Below, in pieces: positions 42,211 through 55,541 of a DNA stretch of 64,000 bases (position 1 is the first letter of the stretch; every line of letters starts with the position of its first letter). The notes under the pieces are model-generated. The model ran no database searches, was not told where the DNA came from, and saw nothing but the letters and a program-made list of their open reading frames with translations. The stretch lies in contig OX381719.1 in NCBI GenBank assembly GCA_947462335.1, positions 66,194,808 through 66,258,807 of the forward strand, given 5' to 3'. Position numbers and translations under genes: made by a program. The stretch is from Harmothoe impar (taxonomy: Eukaryota; Annelida; Polychaeta; Phyllodocida; Polynoidae).

Positions 42211-43982
42211 CATTGTCTGTCATGGTCTACTCCCACCTAGTGAGGCCCAGATAGTTGTGTTGATTCAGAAGGTAGGAAGACCTACCAGTTGCCTCATGAG
42301 ACGTGACGTCAACCCTGAGGCAGCCACAGGAGGCAGACAGTAACTGAAGCCATCTGTCTTCATCTGGGAGTTCAGTTGAAGAGACCAAAAGCTTTCAGAG
42401 CAAAGCACAGTATCAGCCTCTCTGTAAAGAGTCTATGTCTGAGCTATAAAGATGAATGGAAGGCGCCATCCCAGGTGTGTAAACTACATCAGGGTCAGAC
42501 GTCTAAGGTGGGAGAAAGACATCAGAGGAAGCTGTGTGTAATCTATGATATGGGGATGTGTCAATAGTAGGACTGAGGGAGGTCCTGGGTTATGGCTATG
42601 GTTATGGTTATGGACAGGTTATGTGATCTTGATTTTTGTGAAAACAGCTTTGAACATGTTGCTGCTAAACCTCATGTCTGGATCTGTAAATTGGATGTAC
42701 AGATTTCAGACAGCTGTGGTAGAATCCAATAAAAATCTATTTCCATTAGCTTTTCAGCTAATTCTCTACATACTGGCTGCACCTTTCTGGCAGCACCTGA
42801 AACAGAATCCTGAGCATTATTAAGGATCCCTGTCTAGAATTCCCCTAACCAGCCCATGACATATTACGACTGGTAATTGCAAGTCCCATTCTGGAGTTAA
42901 TTTGGGACATTGAAGAGTTCCTTATGTTTAGATTACAGGAGGAGATTGGTAAAAAATGAATCTAAATTAGAAAAGTAGCCAAATTTATACCGGAGTTGGA
43001 TTCTGCCTTTCAGCGATTCCATGAGCTTGCTTCCAGTGTTCAATGATGGTGGAAAGTAGCCAGATACTGTATCTTATTGTGCCTATTGTTTAGTTATGAT
43101 GCACACTATCAATAGAGTCTAGAGATTGTTGTCCATTATAAGAGTTAGCTGTACCTTGAAATACTGGATAGTATTGCTACGTATCATTAGTGCTATATGC
43201 AGACACCTTTCATGATTATCACACCTGAGCATCCTTTGCTGATTTTTTGTATATTTTCTATTCAAATATTTAATGAATACACCATTTCCATATTTTATTG
43301 ATGTGATAGAATCACCCTACTGCAGCCTACATACGTTACTGGATTGGGATGGATACGCCAAAGTGGTCACTCAGGGAACTACATTGTACAGGACAGGAAA
43401 TAGAAAAACTCACTGTGTGGATGTGATGTACTATAAATCATGTATAGACTGTCTGCATAGTGACTGTAGGTTTGTACACTGTATAGGTAGATGCAATACA
43501 TGAGGCTAACAAGTAGATTTTGTAAAGCGTGCATTACGAATACTACAGGTAGTTGATAGCATTTATGACAATTTCTGAATCTCTAACTAAATTATAGCTA
43601 TAGCTGACTAATCATACATTATTCCTGACTATTACAGGTTGGGGTACATGTTCAGTTTCCAATCCAGCTACTCAAAGTTACTCACTGTAAAAGATAACTG
43701 TGCTGTGTTTTCACGTCAATTCAGGCCTAGTGTTGTTACTTGTATGCTCAGATGTAGCAAGAAGATCTTGAAGTTATGAAGGGTTTGTATGCAGACAGTT
43801 ACAGAAACCAGAATGACTCTTAAGCTGTCGTTATTAGAGTCTACTGCACCAAACTGAGTGTACACATGACTCACATGCTGTGGTGATACCACTAATGTCC
43901 TCTTCCCACCTCCAGGACTTCTAGCTCTGTCTCCCACTAATGTTATTTACACACCTAGGACAGGGACCCATCTCCTGTCCAG
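42211..43982 (+). repeat. Tandem segmental duplication, copy B
   Basis: Second copy of 40051-42150, lacking the 336-bp insertion. Both copies end in a 'cctcttcccacctccag' block that also occurs at 48718-48734, so this end belongs to a wider repeat family. Confidence 0.9.
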
Positions 43983-46257
43983 TAATGTGGAGGCAGCAGA
44001 CAAACAACCTTTGTGTGCTGCCTACAAATGTGTGGGAAGCACCTTCAGAAGGTCTCCTGCTACTGAATGGAGCCCTGGTATAAAGAAGGATTGCTGCAGT
44101 TTACCTTAGTTAATGCTAACCTTACAGTTCAGATAAGCTCCTTAAGTGTTGGCATGATCTGGTACTTGTCTTAGAAGTATTAGTATTTAGAGTGACATTA
44201 TCTAGTCAACTTCAATAAGCTCAGTCCACTGAGTGTAAATTCTTGCATCTAATAAATAGAAAGAGTGAAACTGAGCTAATTTAGAATGACAATCTCCAAA
44301 TTACAGCCCATAGCCCCATGCTCACTTCCAACAGGGAGTGTAGGCTGAAATTACAGGGGGAAGTATGTGAAAGATTGTTAGGATTAATAGGACATTGTCA
44401 GCCTACCCAAGTCTAATGAGCAAATCTGATGTGAATTGACCTTGGAATTGCAGTTTTTCCCATCACTATTGCTTGAACTTTAATCTCAATTAAATATTTT
44501 CACGGCTACTGAGAAATTTCACCAAATGAGTTAGATGCCATGCCCTAAGTAGGTGTAACTTGCCATTTGGTAGAGTAAGCCCCTCTGCCGCCAGTATTGA
44601 TGAAAACAGTACTATTGAGTTACTCAATGGTGACTTAAGGCCATGCTGTATTTCCATGCCTGAAGAGAAGAACTGCAGGTTCTACAGGTACTGAAACCAA
44701 TCAGTTTATAAACTGATAAAGGACTGGGCTGCACTTAAATGTTCAGACACTTCAGGCACAGAAGCTAATGGAACTAGTCATATTGCCAATAGTACGTCTG
44801 AGACAAACCCATCTTTTGATATCTAGACTGTGCCAATTAAATTCTTATTTAACTTGTAGATGTTGAAATCTCACCTTAAAAACACCTTAAAAACTGGGAC
44901 ATCTGGAGTATTATTAGATATAGTCATAATTAAATGTGGTGGCAATTAATAGCCAAAGTGGTTTCTCTCCTCCGGCGCTCTGCAGTAGCTGCAGAAGGAG
45001 CTGCTGTTGCAGATATTACAGCTTATGCTTCAAGCTAAATCAATATAGTAATGAAGCACCCTCACGCAATTCTATGTTAATTGCAAATGTAATACTGAGG
45101 CAGGAGCGCAGACTGCTGGTGGCAGTGTTTATGCTAATTAGATTGGGGATTAAAGGTGCAGCGACATTGAGAGTGGAATTTGGACAGGTACTCAGCCCTA
45201 TATATAGGGATGCCGGAGGTCTAAAACAGGTGCTGGCACTGGCAACAACAGCTTCATGCATCATGAAGAAAAAGCTGTCCTCACACCTCTCTATAGCTTC
45301 AAGATGGCTCTAGGAAAAGATGATAGTGATGAATATGATCCCTACATACATGTATAAGTACTATACTCTATGGGAAGATGTACATAAAAAAGGATGTAAG
45401 GCTACTCAAAAAGAAGTTGTTTCTTATCACCTGGTAGAGAGAAATTTGATCAGGGTTTATCTGCATGCTATTCCTAGTTATCAGCATTACTGATAGTATA
45501 CGCTTGGTTAAGAAATAACTTTTTTTTGAGTGGCCTAATCACATACCTTCTTAGGGCAGTTCTATAACAAGGACTACAAATACCTTACAAAGCATTTACT
45601 ATGATAATAATGGTCTAATCAATGATATGACGTGATGACCAGCATGTTGCTTGATCCAGTGGAGTAATGAAACCACATAGTTTGTTTGCCCACCTACAGT
45701 CGGGGAAGTTGTTCTGCAGATGTTATTATAATAACAGTGCCTTCATTAGCTAGTGCTTGCAAAAAGGACAAGGGATAAGTTTCAAGCCAAAAAGCAGTAC
45801 AGGTGCAGCAGTTAAGGGTCCACCATTTTTGCCTTTCCCTATTTATGCTGATTCATGATGATGAGGTCCATAAACCCTCCAAGCAGATACTTTGATGTGC
45901 TGAACTAATTAACTTTCACAGACTCTGCTGGGAGGGGGGGGGAGGTGGTCTGAAATAACCCTACATGATATGAAGCTGGTGTGCTAGAGGGAGGGGGTGA
46001 TGCCTCAGATGTAGCAGTCCACACAGATAGATATTATGGGAGGTAATTGTTTTACTGCAAATAGGACCGACATGCTCATTAGTGTTGCACAGTTCTTCTC
46101 TTCAGGCATGTACATTGGTGGTCTGACAGCAGATAAAGATGAGAGTGAAAGCTTTATATCAACAATGGCTCCATATACAGATGTGACATTATTCTAAGTG
46201 GGAGAGCAAGGAGCTCCCTGGGGCTGCTTTTGTTTCATCTCTCGCTGTCACTCCCAG
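43983..46257. other. Non-coding region, paralogous to other parts of the window
   Basis: 43983-44580 is an old relative of 1-790. 44740-46200 aligns with 61770-62560 in direct orientation (shared 'agactgtgccaattaaa', 'gagcgcagac', 'gctaattagattggggatta', 'ggtgctggcactggcaacaa'). The ORF at 44936-45313 reads through this repeated DNA and has no known domain. Confidence 0.6.
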
Positions 46258-46677
46258 CTCTGTACAGAGCTCTATGTGGATGTCTCTGTACAGAGCTCTA
46301 TGTGGATGTCTCTGTACAGAGCTCTATGTGGATGTCTCTGTACAGAGCTCTATGTGGATGTCTCCCACCTCTGTACAGAGCTCTATGTGGATGTCTCCCA
46401 CCTCTGTACAGAGCTCTATGTGGATGTCTCTGTACAGAGCTCTATGTGGATGTCTCCCAGCTCTGTACAGAGCTCTATGTGGATGTCTCCCACCTCTTTA
46501 CAGAGCTCTATGTGGATGTCTCTGTACAGAGCTCTATGTGGATGTCTCCCAGCTCTGTACAGAGCTCTATGTAGATGTCTCCCACCTCTGTACAGAGCTC
46601 TATGTGGATGTCTCTGTACAGTGCTCTATGTGGATGTTCCTGCTCATGATGTATTTGTACAGAGCTCTAAGTGGGTG
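46258..46677 (+). repeat. Minisatellite, 24-bp and 33-bp units, 13-14 copies
   Basis: The core 'tgtacagagctctatgtgga' followed by 'tgtc' is repeated about 13 times plus a degenerate one. Some units add 'tcccacctc' or 'tcccagctc'. Both periods are multiples of three, which keeps long frames open (LYRALCGCLCTELYVDVSVQSSMW) without implying a gene. The paralogous segment at 62624-62650 has one unit only. Confidence 0.92.
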
Positions 46678-49186
46678 TCCTCCCTGTCTACCCATGACAC
46701 ATTGCCTGTGTCCACTTTAGAAGCCTCAGGACATCTTGGCTGTATATACCCCCCATGCCTTGCACAATTCACATATATACCTTTATCACCATCTAGAAGG
46801 TGGGAGAACAATATGAGAACCGTTGAGGAGAACTATGTCAGGGCTGAGCCTGACAGTAAGCTAATACTACTTTGTTCTACAGGTACTGAAACCAACCAGT
46901 GGAGTGTCTATTCACCAATAGATAACGATACTTCCTCTATATTATGGCTATATATAGGTACAACAGGGAATTACTGCTGATTAGATAAGAAACCAGGCCA
47001 CAGTAGCTGGGAACACCAATATTGTGATCGATATTGGTGTGTTGGGCATTGGTGTTAATTGGTGTTGATAAATCACTGGGGACCTTCTGCATCAAAAAGG
47101 GCAATATGTGGCTATTACTGGTATCAAGTCACCAAACATCCTCAGCTACCCTGAATAGCTCATTCTACCCAGAATAACCCCTCCCCGGCCCAGTGCTGCC
47201 CCCTGTGAGTCAGAGCAGCAGGTGGTGCCTGACCCAGGGCTGTGGGAGCAGTTGGCTGCGTGAGCTCTGAGCTACATGCAGCAACAGGGCTGATCTGTGG
47301 CCTGTGGGAGCACTGAGCCTCCCAGCATTGAGGGCCGGCTAGAGGAACTATTGGAGGCTACACACTGTACGGACACTCCAAATACAGCTTAGAGGTACTG
47401 GAGATAATACTGCCCTCAGACATCATGCTGTGAGACAACAAACCCAGCCAGTCATACAGAAGGATTATATATAATAAGAAATGCTAGAGGCTTTGACACA
47501 TTTTGGATCTACAGTGTGAGAACACTTCATAGTCACTTTAGTGGAGGATTTATGTGAATGTATCGCTGATTCTGGATGCATGAATTATAAGGTGTTTTGT
47601 AAGTACTGTGATGAAAAAGTCTGAGCTGTTAAAAGTGAGGGACACACAGCTGAACAGAAGATGAGCCACAGGGTCAGATGTGGCAGAAACACTGGGCATT
47701 GTGTGGGTGTGTTGATATGGATGTACAATGAGCTCAGACATGCAGGTTTGTATACAACATAGCCACAATGTCATATAACATGACTCCCATTGGCTGCCAA
47801 GGTATTGTGGCTGGAATATTCAGTGGCCGAATATCCCAGTAATATCCATTTCTTCCCCTGGAAGCCTTATCAGATAAACCATGTGCAATGTATATATGAA
47901 CATGGGATGTCAATGGACCACACATGATATAGTGAGACTTGTACAAGACACACAACCTATGCCATTCTATCCAGCTTATATGGAAGCTTGATATATATGG
48001 GCAGACTACATACACAGTAGGTTGCACTTTATTTATAACAGACATGCAGTGCTTTAGCAGGTATCATATGACTGCCCTGGTGAGGGATACCACTACCCTG
48101 TGTCCTGTAGTACCACTCATCTGCATTAGGAAACAGGTTTCTTATTTAAACACCATTGCTATTTCAAGTTTCACCCTAGGTTATTTAAATACTGCAAAGT
48201 GATATACTATGATGCAGCCCATCATAATGATAGCATGCCACCCTCAGACACTCACTGATGCCATATTCTTGACAAAAGTCCCGTCGCATTCAAGTCTTAG
48301 AGGTTGGCTGATTTTGTATCTTTCATTATTTGCAAGGACTCTAGATGATATTAGTTTCATGCTACAATAGAAAAACTGTTAAGAAAGTACTAATGTAAAG
48401 TAAAATGGCTTATTCAAAGAAATTGACTCAGGAACTGTTTACTGTTTTGCTGAAACGACCCCCCGGGGGCTCTGGTATCTTCACGGCTGGTGGCCTCAGA
48501 TTGGTTTCAGAGCACGGCAGTCTATTTGTCTTTAACTTCTGTTCTGGCAGTGCTATTTCTTTACCCCAAGTCTATATTGACTGTATGGGTGTAGGGATCT
48601 GTATGCACTGTAACCTTGATTTAGAAAGGTAAAGAAAATTCTGAAAGTTGTTCAGCCAAACTGAGGTGAGCAGCCTGAAATGCACACATGACTCTCCTCT
48701 TGTTTGTTACTAACGTCCTCTTCCCACCTCCAGGACTTCCGGCTCCATCCCTCCTCAGCTGGTGTTGGTGTTAGGGGTCTATAGGGGTAGAGGCGGAAGG
48801 TAAATAAGGAAAACAAACTAACCAGACTGCCGTCAGTGGATTAAAGTGCTCCCTGAAATCCAGGGGTCCTGAGGCCAGGGACTTGGACTTAAGTACTCAT
48901 TTGGGTGTTTGGTGATTTAGTTTTTTCCATCCTTAACTCTCCACCTAACTTTTAGCATAGGTCATACATAGTTTACTAAGTTTTTTGAATCAACAAATGG
49001 GGCCTAGATGTGAGACCCTTGGAAAACTGTAGTCCCTGTTTACATAACGCTATTATATAGAGGTAATATGTATACACGCATGTATGAAATATAATGTTGG
49101 TTATTACAACGTGCTGTTATCAGTGTAGGGGTCGGATTCCCCGTAACACCTGGGTAATCCTCCCCCTCTATACTAGTCAGACACGG

Positions 49187-49260
49187 GGTTGGTAGTGTCA
49201 CGGTTAGCACGCTTGTCACTGCTGCAGGAGGTTTGTGCGGGAGGGGATGTGGCAGGTGAG
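49187..49260 (+). repeat. Possible tRNA-derived (SINE-like) fragment
   Basis: 'ggtagtgtcacggttagcac' followed by 'gcttgtcactgctgcagg' resembles the 5' half of a tRNA or tRNA-derived SINE, including an A-box-like segment. A clear B-box (GGTTCGA) is not seen at the expected distance, so an intact tRNA gene is unlikely. Confidence 0.3.
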
Positions 49261-50228
49261 ATCCCTTCACACACATCACCAGTGGTCAGAGTGAGGTCCC
49301 TTTACACAGCAGTGGTCGGTGTTCAAAGGAGTGAGGTCCCCTCACACACCTCACCATTAGTATAGCCTATATTCAGTTGTTCACCTGCCCTGGTGAGTCA
49401 TTCGCTCTGACCCTGACATCTCCCCAAGTCTTTCTCACCTGCCCCAGCCGCACAGAGGACTCTCCCTAAGTTGTATCAAAACTGCCGCATAGTGGAGGTC
49501 AGAAGGTTAGAAGAGCAAGAATCACTCCTCAATAGTTCTCCTTCATCAAAGTCAGAATTTACTTTGTTATAAACAAATTTACAGCAGAAGTAATTCGTTC
49601 TAAAGAAGTTCTTTTACTACAGAAGTGTACTTGAGAAAATCAGTTTGATATAAACAAAATTCACTAGAACAGAGTTTGTAATGATGAAGTTTTACTGTAT
49701 CAGTAATTTACTGTGCTGGCAAACCCTGCCAAATCCAATATACCACAAAAAAGGATGGGGTCCTTACTACAACAAATTGAGTTTACCTTAAAAACACAGA
49801 CGGAGGCAGTACAGGTAAAAAGCAGTACCTGGGGGAGGGGGCTGGTAATCACGTCTATAAAAATGAAAGGGGCAGGGAGCCTCAGGGGAAGAGGACATGC
49901 TTATGTTGCATTATCTCCTTTCTGAGCATGTTATACTCTTCTACGGCAAGTCTCTAGATTCAATCAAATGAACAAGGATGGCACGTTTATCAGGCATTTA
50001 AGGACCTTTGATGTGATAGCTCTACAGGGAAACAGGAAGGAAAGATGATTTTCTGACTTGCCAGATTTGATATAACACATCAGTAGAAGATAAAATCGTA
50101 AAGTAGCAAAACAACATCTGAGCAGACATTCTTCTAGTGCTCTGTGATCTGCAGACTCCCAATTATGTGATTAGTTACAGGAGTTAGTAAAACAAAGCTC
50201 TACAATCATACTGCAGGTTGTTGTAATA

Positions 50229-50246
50229 AGGTTAGGGTTAGGGTTA
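50229..50246 (+). repeat. Short TTAGGG-type run
   Basis: ggttagggttagggttag, about three telomere-type repeats inside non-coding DNA. Confidence 0.8.
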
Positions 50247-51149
50247 GTGTGGAGGTCAAAAACACAGTTTGGATGAGGGGAAACCATCCTAATGATGAAG
50301 TCTGGACAGTCAAGTGTATTTAGTATCTCTCACTCAGTCGGTTGAGCCAGTCAGATAATACTCTTTTTTGTTATGGACTTAAGGGCTACATACTTAAAAG
50401 CAAATTATTACTAAGGACATCATCAAATAGTTTTGTTTTTCTATCTTTAATGCACCCAATTGAAAATATGGTCAGCCAAGAAATGGGATTACTTTTTTAT
50501 GGCAACCAGGTTTTGAGATTTGTTAATACCTCCTGTCAGAAATAATGATGCAGATCCGCAAAGGATATCACATGAAACCAAAAAGTAAAGAGCTCCTGTT
50601 GGTGGAACTGGAAGAATCAGAATTCACACTGACAACTATTCACCTAATCAGCATCTGCCGGACAGTCAGGCGCTCTCCATACATTTCCCTCTAGTGCCTC
50701 AAGCTTGCTGACCAAGTAAAACCTCAGCCCAGAGACTGACAGCCATTGGCACTACTTTCTCAGTGTGGAGGAGAGTGAGATCCTCTTAGTGTCTGTGTTG
50801 TTAGGCCTTATGTATTCCTGAGCACCATTCAGACGGAGGATCCTCTTTAGCCCCACCTTGGGCTGCATGCTCTCGCTGAGGGTGAGCACATTTCTTTAAC
50901 CCTTTAAAGACATGCCCTTTGTCCTGATGATGCCAATGTTGCAAGCAGCAATCTATAAAAGCTGAACAAATGTATAGTGGCAGAGTAAAGTGGGAAAACT
51001 CAGATGGGCAAACATACTGATTGAGAAAGAGGCAAACAATTGAGCAAACTGTAGTAGACATGAGTGGTGCTCCCAGAATTAAGCCTCCCTAGTATGTGAT
51101 CAGGTGGTCTGTGAGACCCGGTCACCCGGTAGAGCGCCAAACCTGGTCA

Positions 51150-54100
51150 GCCAGAGCCCAACACATACACACCCAGAGCCCCATACATACACACCCAGAG
51201 CCCCATACAAACACTCCCAGAGCCCCATACAAACACACCCAGAGCCCCATACAAACACACCCAGAGCCCCATACAAACACACCCAGAGCCCCATACAAAC
51301 ACACCCAGAGCCCCATACAAACACACCCAGAGCCCCATACAAACACACCCAGAGCCCCATACAAACACACCCAGAGCCACATACAAACACACCCAGAGCC
51401 CCATACAAACACACCCAGAGCCCCATACAAACACACCCAGAGCCACATACAAACACACCCAGAGCCCCATACAAACACACCCAGAGCCCCATACAAACAC
51501 ACCCAGAGCCGCATACAAACACACCCAGAGCCCCATAGAAACACACCCAGAGCCCCATACAAACACTCCCAGAGCCCCATACAAACACACCCAGAGCCAC
51601 ATACAAACACACCCAGAGCCCCATACAAACACACCCAGAGCCCCATACAAACACACCCAGAGCCCCATACAAACACACCCAGAGCCCCATACAAACACAC
51701 CCAGAGCCCCATACAAACACAGAGCCCCATACAAACACACCCAGAGCCCCATACAAACACACCCAGAGCCCCATACAAACACACCCAGAGCCCCATACAA
51801 ACACACCCAGAGCCCCATACAAACACACCCAGAGCCACATACAAACACACCCAGAGCCCCATACAAACACACCCAGAGCCCCATACAAACACACCCAGAG
51901 CCACATACAAACACACCCAGAGCCCCATACAAACACACCCAGAGCCCCATACAAACACAGCCAGAGCCCCATACAAACACACCCATAGCCCCATACAAAC
52001 ACACCCAGAGCCCCATACAAACACTCCCAGAGCCCCATACAAACACTCCCAGAGCCCCATACAAACACACCCAGAGCCCCATACAAACACACCCAGAGCC
52101 CCATACAAACACACCCAGAGCCCCATACAAACACTCCCAGAGCCCCATACAAACACTCCCAGAGCCCCATACAGTGACACCCAGAGCCCCATACAAACAC
52201 TCCCAGAGCCCCAAACAAACCCACCCAGAGCCCCATACAAACACTCCCAAAGCCCCATACAAACACTCCCAGAGCCCCATACAAACACACCCAGAGCCCC
52301 ATACAAACACACCCAGAGCCCCATACAAACCCACCCAGAGCCCCATACAAACACTCCCAGAGCCCCATACAAACACTCCCTGAGCCCCATACAAACACAC
52401 CCAGAGCCCCATACAAACACACCCAGAGCCCCACACAAACACTCCCAGAGCCCCATACAAACACTCCCAGAGCCACATACAAACACACCCAGAGCCCCAT
52501 ACAAACACAGAGCTCCATACAAACAAACCCAGAGCCCCATACAAACACACCCAGAGCCCCATACAAACACACCCAGAGCCCCATACAAACACTCCCAGAG
52601 CCCCATACAAACACAGAGCCGCATACAAACACACCCAGAGCCCGATACAACCACACCCAGAGCCCCATACAAACACTCCCAGAGCCCCATACAAACACAG
52701 AGCCCCATACAAACACACACAGAGCCCCATACAAACACACCCAGAGCCCCATACAAACACACCCAGAGCCCCATACAAACACACCCAGAGCTCCATACAA
52801 ACACTCACAGAGCCCCATACAAACACTCACAGAGCCCCATACAAACACACCCAGAGCCCCATACAAACACACCCAGAGCCCCATACAAACACACCCAGAG
52901 CCCCATACAAACACACCCAGAGCCCCATACAAACACACCCAGAGCCCCATACAAACACTCCCAGAGCCCCATACAAACACACCCAGAGCCCCATACAAAC
53001 ACACCCAGAGCCCCATACAAACACACCCAGAGCCCGATACAACCACTCCCAGAGCCCCATACAAACACACCCAGAGCCCCATACAAACACACCCAGAGCC
53101 CCATACAAACACAGAGCCCCATGCAAACACACCCAGAGCCCCATACAAAAACACCCAGAGCCCCATACAAACACACCCAGAGCCCCATACAAACACAGAG
53201 CCCCATACAAACACACCCAGAGCCCCATACAAACACACCCAGAGCCCCATACAAACACACCCAGAGCCCCATACAAACACACCCAGAGCCCCATACAAAC
53301 ACAGCCAGAGCCCCATACAAACACACCCAGAGCCCGATACAAACACATCCAGAGCTCCATACAAACACAGCCAGAGCCCCATACAAACACACCCAGAGCT
53401 CCCTACAAACACACCCAGAGCTCCATACAAACACAGCCAGAGCCCCATACAAACTCACCCAGAGCCCCATACAACCACACCCAGAGCCCCATACAAACAC
53501 ACCCAGAGCCCCATACAAACACACCCAGAGCCCCACACAAACACACCCAGAGCCCCATACAAACACAGAGCCCGATACAAACACACCCAGAGCCCCATAC
53601 AAACACACCCAGAGCCCCATACAAACACAGCCAGAGCCCCATACAAACACAGCCAGAGCCCCATACAAACAAAGCCAGAGCCCCATACAAACACACCCAG
53701 AGCCCCATACAAACACACCCAGAGCCCCATACAAACACACCCAGAGCCCCATACAAACACACCCAGAGCCCCATACAAACACTCCCAGAGCCCCATACAA
53801 ACACACCCAGAGCCCCATACAAACACACCCAGAGCCCCATACAAACACACCCAGAGCCCGATACAACCACTCCCAGAGCCCCATACAAACACACCCAGAG
53901 CCCCATACAAACACACCCAGAGCCCCATACAAACACAGAGCCCCATACAAACACACCCAGAGCTCCCTACAAACACACCCAGAGCCCCATACAAACACAC
54001 CCAGAGCCCCATACAAACACACCCAGAGCCCCATACAAACACAGAGCCCCATACAAACACACCCAGAGCCCCATACAAACACACCCAGAGCCCCATACAA

Positions 54101-54812
54101 ACACACCCAGAGCCCCATATAAACACACCCAGAGCCCCATACAAACACAGCCAGAGCCCCATACAAACACACCCAGAGCCCGATACAAACACATCCAGAG
54201 CTCCATACAAACACAGCCAGAGCCCCATACAAACACACCCAGAGCTCCCTACAAACACACCCAGAGCTCCATACAAACACAGCCAGAGCCCCATACAAAC
54301 TCACCCAGAGCCCGATACAACCACAGCCAGAGCCCCATACAAACACACCCAGAGCCCCATACAAACACACCCAGAGCCCCACACAAACACACCCAGAGCC
54401 CCATACAAACACAGAGCCCGATACAAACACACCCAGAGCCCCATACAAACACAGAGCCCCATACAAACACAGCCAGAGCCCCATACAAACACAGCCAGAG
54501 CCCCATACAAACACACCCAGAGCCCCATACAAACACACCCAGAGCCCCATACAAACACTCCCAGAGCCCCATACAAACACACCCAGAGCCCCATACAAAC
54601 ACACCCAGAGCCCCATACAAACACACCCAGAGCCCCATACAAACACACCCAGAGCCCCATACAAACACACCCAGAGCCCCATACAAACACACCCAGAGCC
54701 CCATACAGACACTCCCAGAGCCCCATACAAACACTCCCAGAGCCACATACAAACACTCCCAGAGCCCCATACAAACACACCCAGAGCCCCATACAAACAC
54801 ACCCAGAGCCCT
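51150..54812. repeat. 3.7-kb minisatellite of 22-bp units
   Basis: The main unit is agagccccatacaaacac with 'accc', 22 bp, about 165 copies. Variants include an 18-bp unit lacking 'accc', and single changes giving 'cactccc', 'cagcc', 'ccacat', 'cgatac' and 'gctcc'. The unit contains no stop codon in several frames and 22 is not a multiple of three, so frames rotate. This leaves long open frames on both strands (for example 1008 codons plus, 782 minus) that are not genes. The variant order shows a longer-period duplication in the right part of the array. Confidence 0.97.
53030..54480. repeat. Higher-order repeat, about 846-bp period, inside the 22-bp array
   Basis: The same series of rare variants (cgatac...cacatcc, gctccatac, cagcc, gctccctac, aactcaccc) occurs from 53335 and again from 54181, an offset of 846 bases. 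The 'gatacaaccactccc' variant recurs at about 53036 and 53860. Confidence 0.85.
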
Positions 54813-55541
54813 CACAGACACTAGGCCGTCTGCCCACCTCATTTGGGCAGTATACAAGCAGCAGGGATAGGCAAATACAGCACCCGCTAGCGAAAAAACA
54901 TTATTTTACGTCAAAATCATTTTTGAAACTTTACATAATGTTATGCCATACTAAAGAGCCTTTGAAAAACGTTGACATATAACTTAATATAACATTATAA
55001 AATGGTGTATAATGTTATTTGTTTACTGGGCATGACTAGAAGGAGGGGGCAAAGTAGCAGCAATCCTGGAAGGGTATTGGAAAGGTGAAAATCCGGGAGG
55101 TAGCTCGGGGTCAGTACAATATTTAGTTATGCTTCAATTTAAATTCAATTCAGATTCAATTTCAACAGAGGATAGGAAAATAAGTGGAAAAGGGATTGAG
55201 ATTAATGTTAAGCTATATAAGACCACAATCTTATGATGACAAGAAGAGAAAGCAACTTGGCAAATTCCTGCTGCCATTTTCTGATAAACAAGCTGACACG
55301 CTAGTTTATAAAGCAGAACAGCAAGACATCATGATTAACCACACTAGCACTATTACTCATAGTTTTATGTAGCTCAGGGTGTCAGTAATATGTTTTTATG
55401 TTCTGATTCACTGCCTCTATGCTTAGTTTGCTAATTAACTATACCAGATGCCTGGATTATGATAAGGCCTCATCTTATAAGCTGTTACTGGTGCCGCTCC
55501 TGTGTCCAATTTAGTGCTGCAGCATTTAAGGCTAATTAGCC
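54813..55541. other. Non-coding region, no gene seen
   Basis: AT-rich sequence between the minisatellite and the foldback element. A 'gctgcagca..taattagcc' block near 55514-55539 is also found just outside the other end of the element (about 60328-60346). Confidence 0.5.

Larger units (their letters stand above)
46678..51149. other. Non-coding region, partly paralogous to 62.7-63.6 kb
   Basis: 46980-48140 aligns with 62920-63640 in direct orientation, for example 'ggtattactggtatcaagtc'-like, 'cctcagctaccctgaatagc' and 'agactacatacacagtaggt'. 50640-50830 is an inverted relative of 21290-21450. No exon is supported. A short TTAGGG-type run and a tRNA-like stretch are listed separately. Confidence 0.55.

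Noticed and set aside
46198..46980. 260-codon frame through the 24/33-bp minisatellite
   Set aside because: Unit lengths are multiples of three, which keeps any stop-free frame open. The flanks are non-coding in the paralogous segment.
49187..49260. Intact tRNA gene
   Set aside because: Only an A-box-like half is seen; no B-box or closable acceptor stem. Kept only as a low-confidence SINE-like fragment.
50229..50246. Telomere
   Set aside because: Only about three TTAGGG units in the middle of non-coding DNA; not a chromosome end.
51096..54857. Long open frames on both strands (up to 1008 codons) across the 22-bp array
   Set aside because: They exist because the repeat unit lacks stop codons. 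Frames overlap on both strands, and the predicted peptides are pure repeat translations with no domain.
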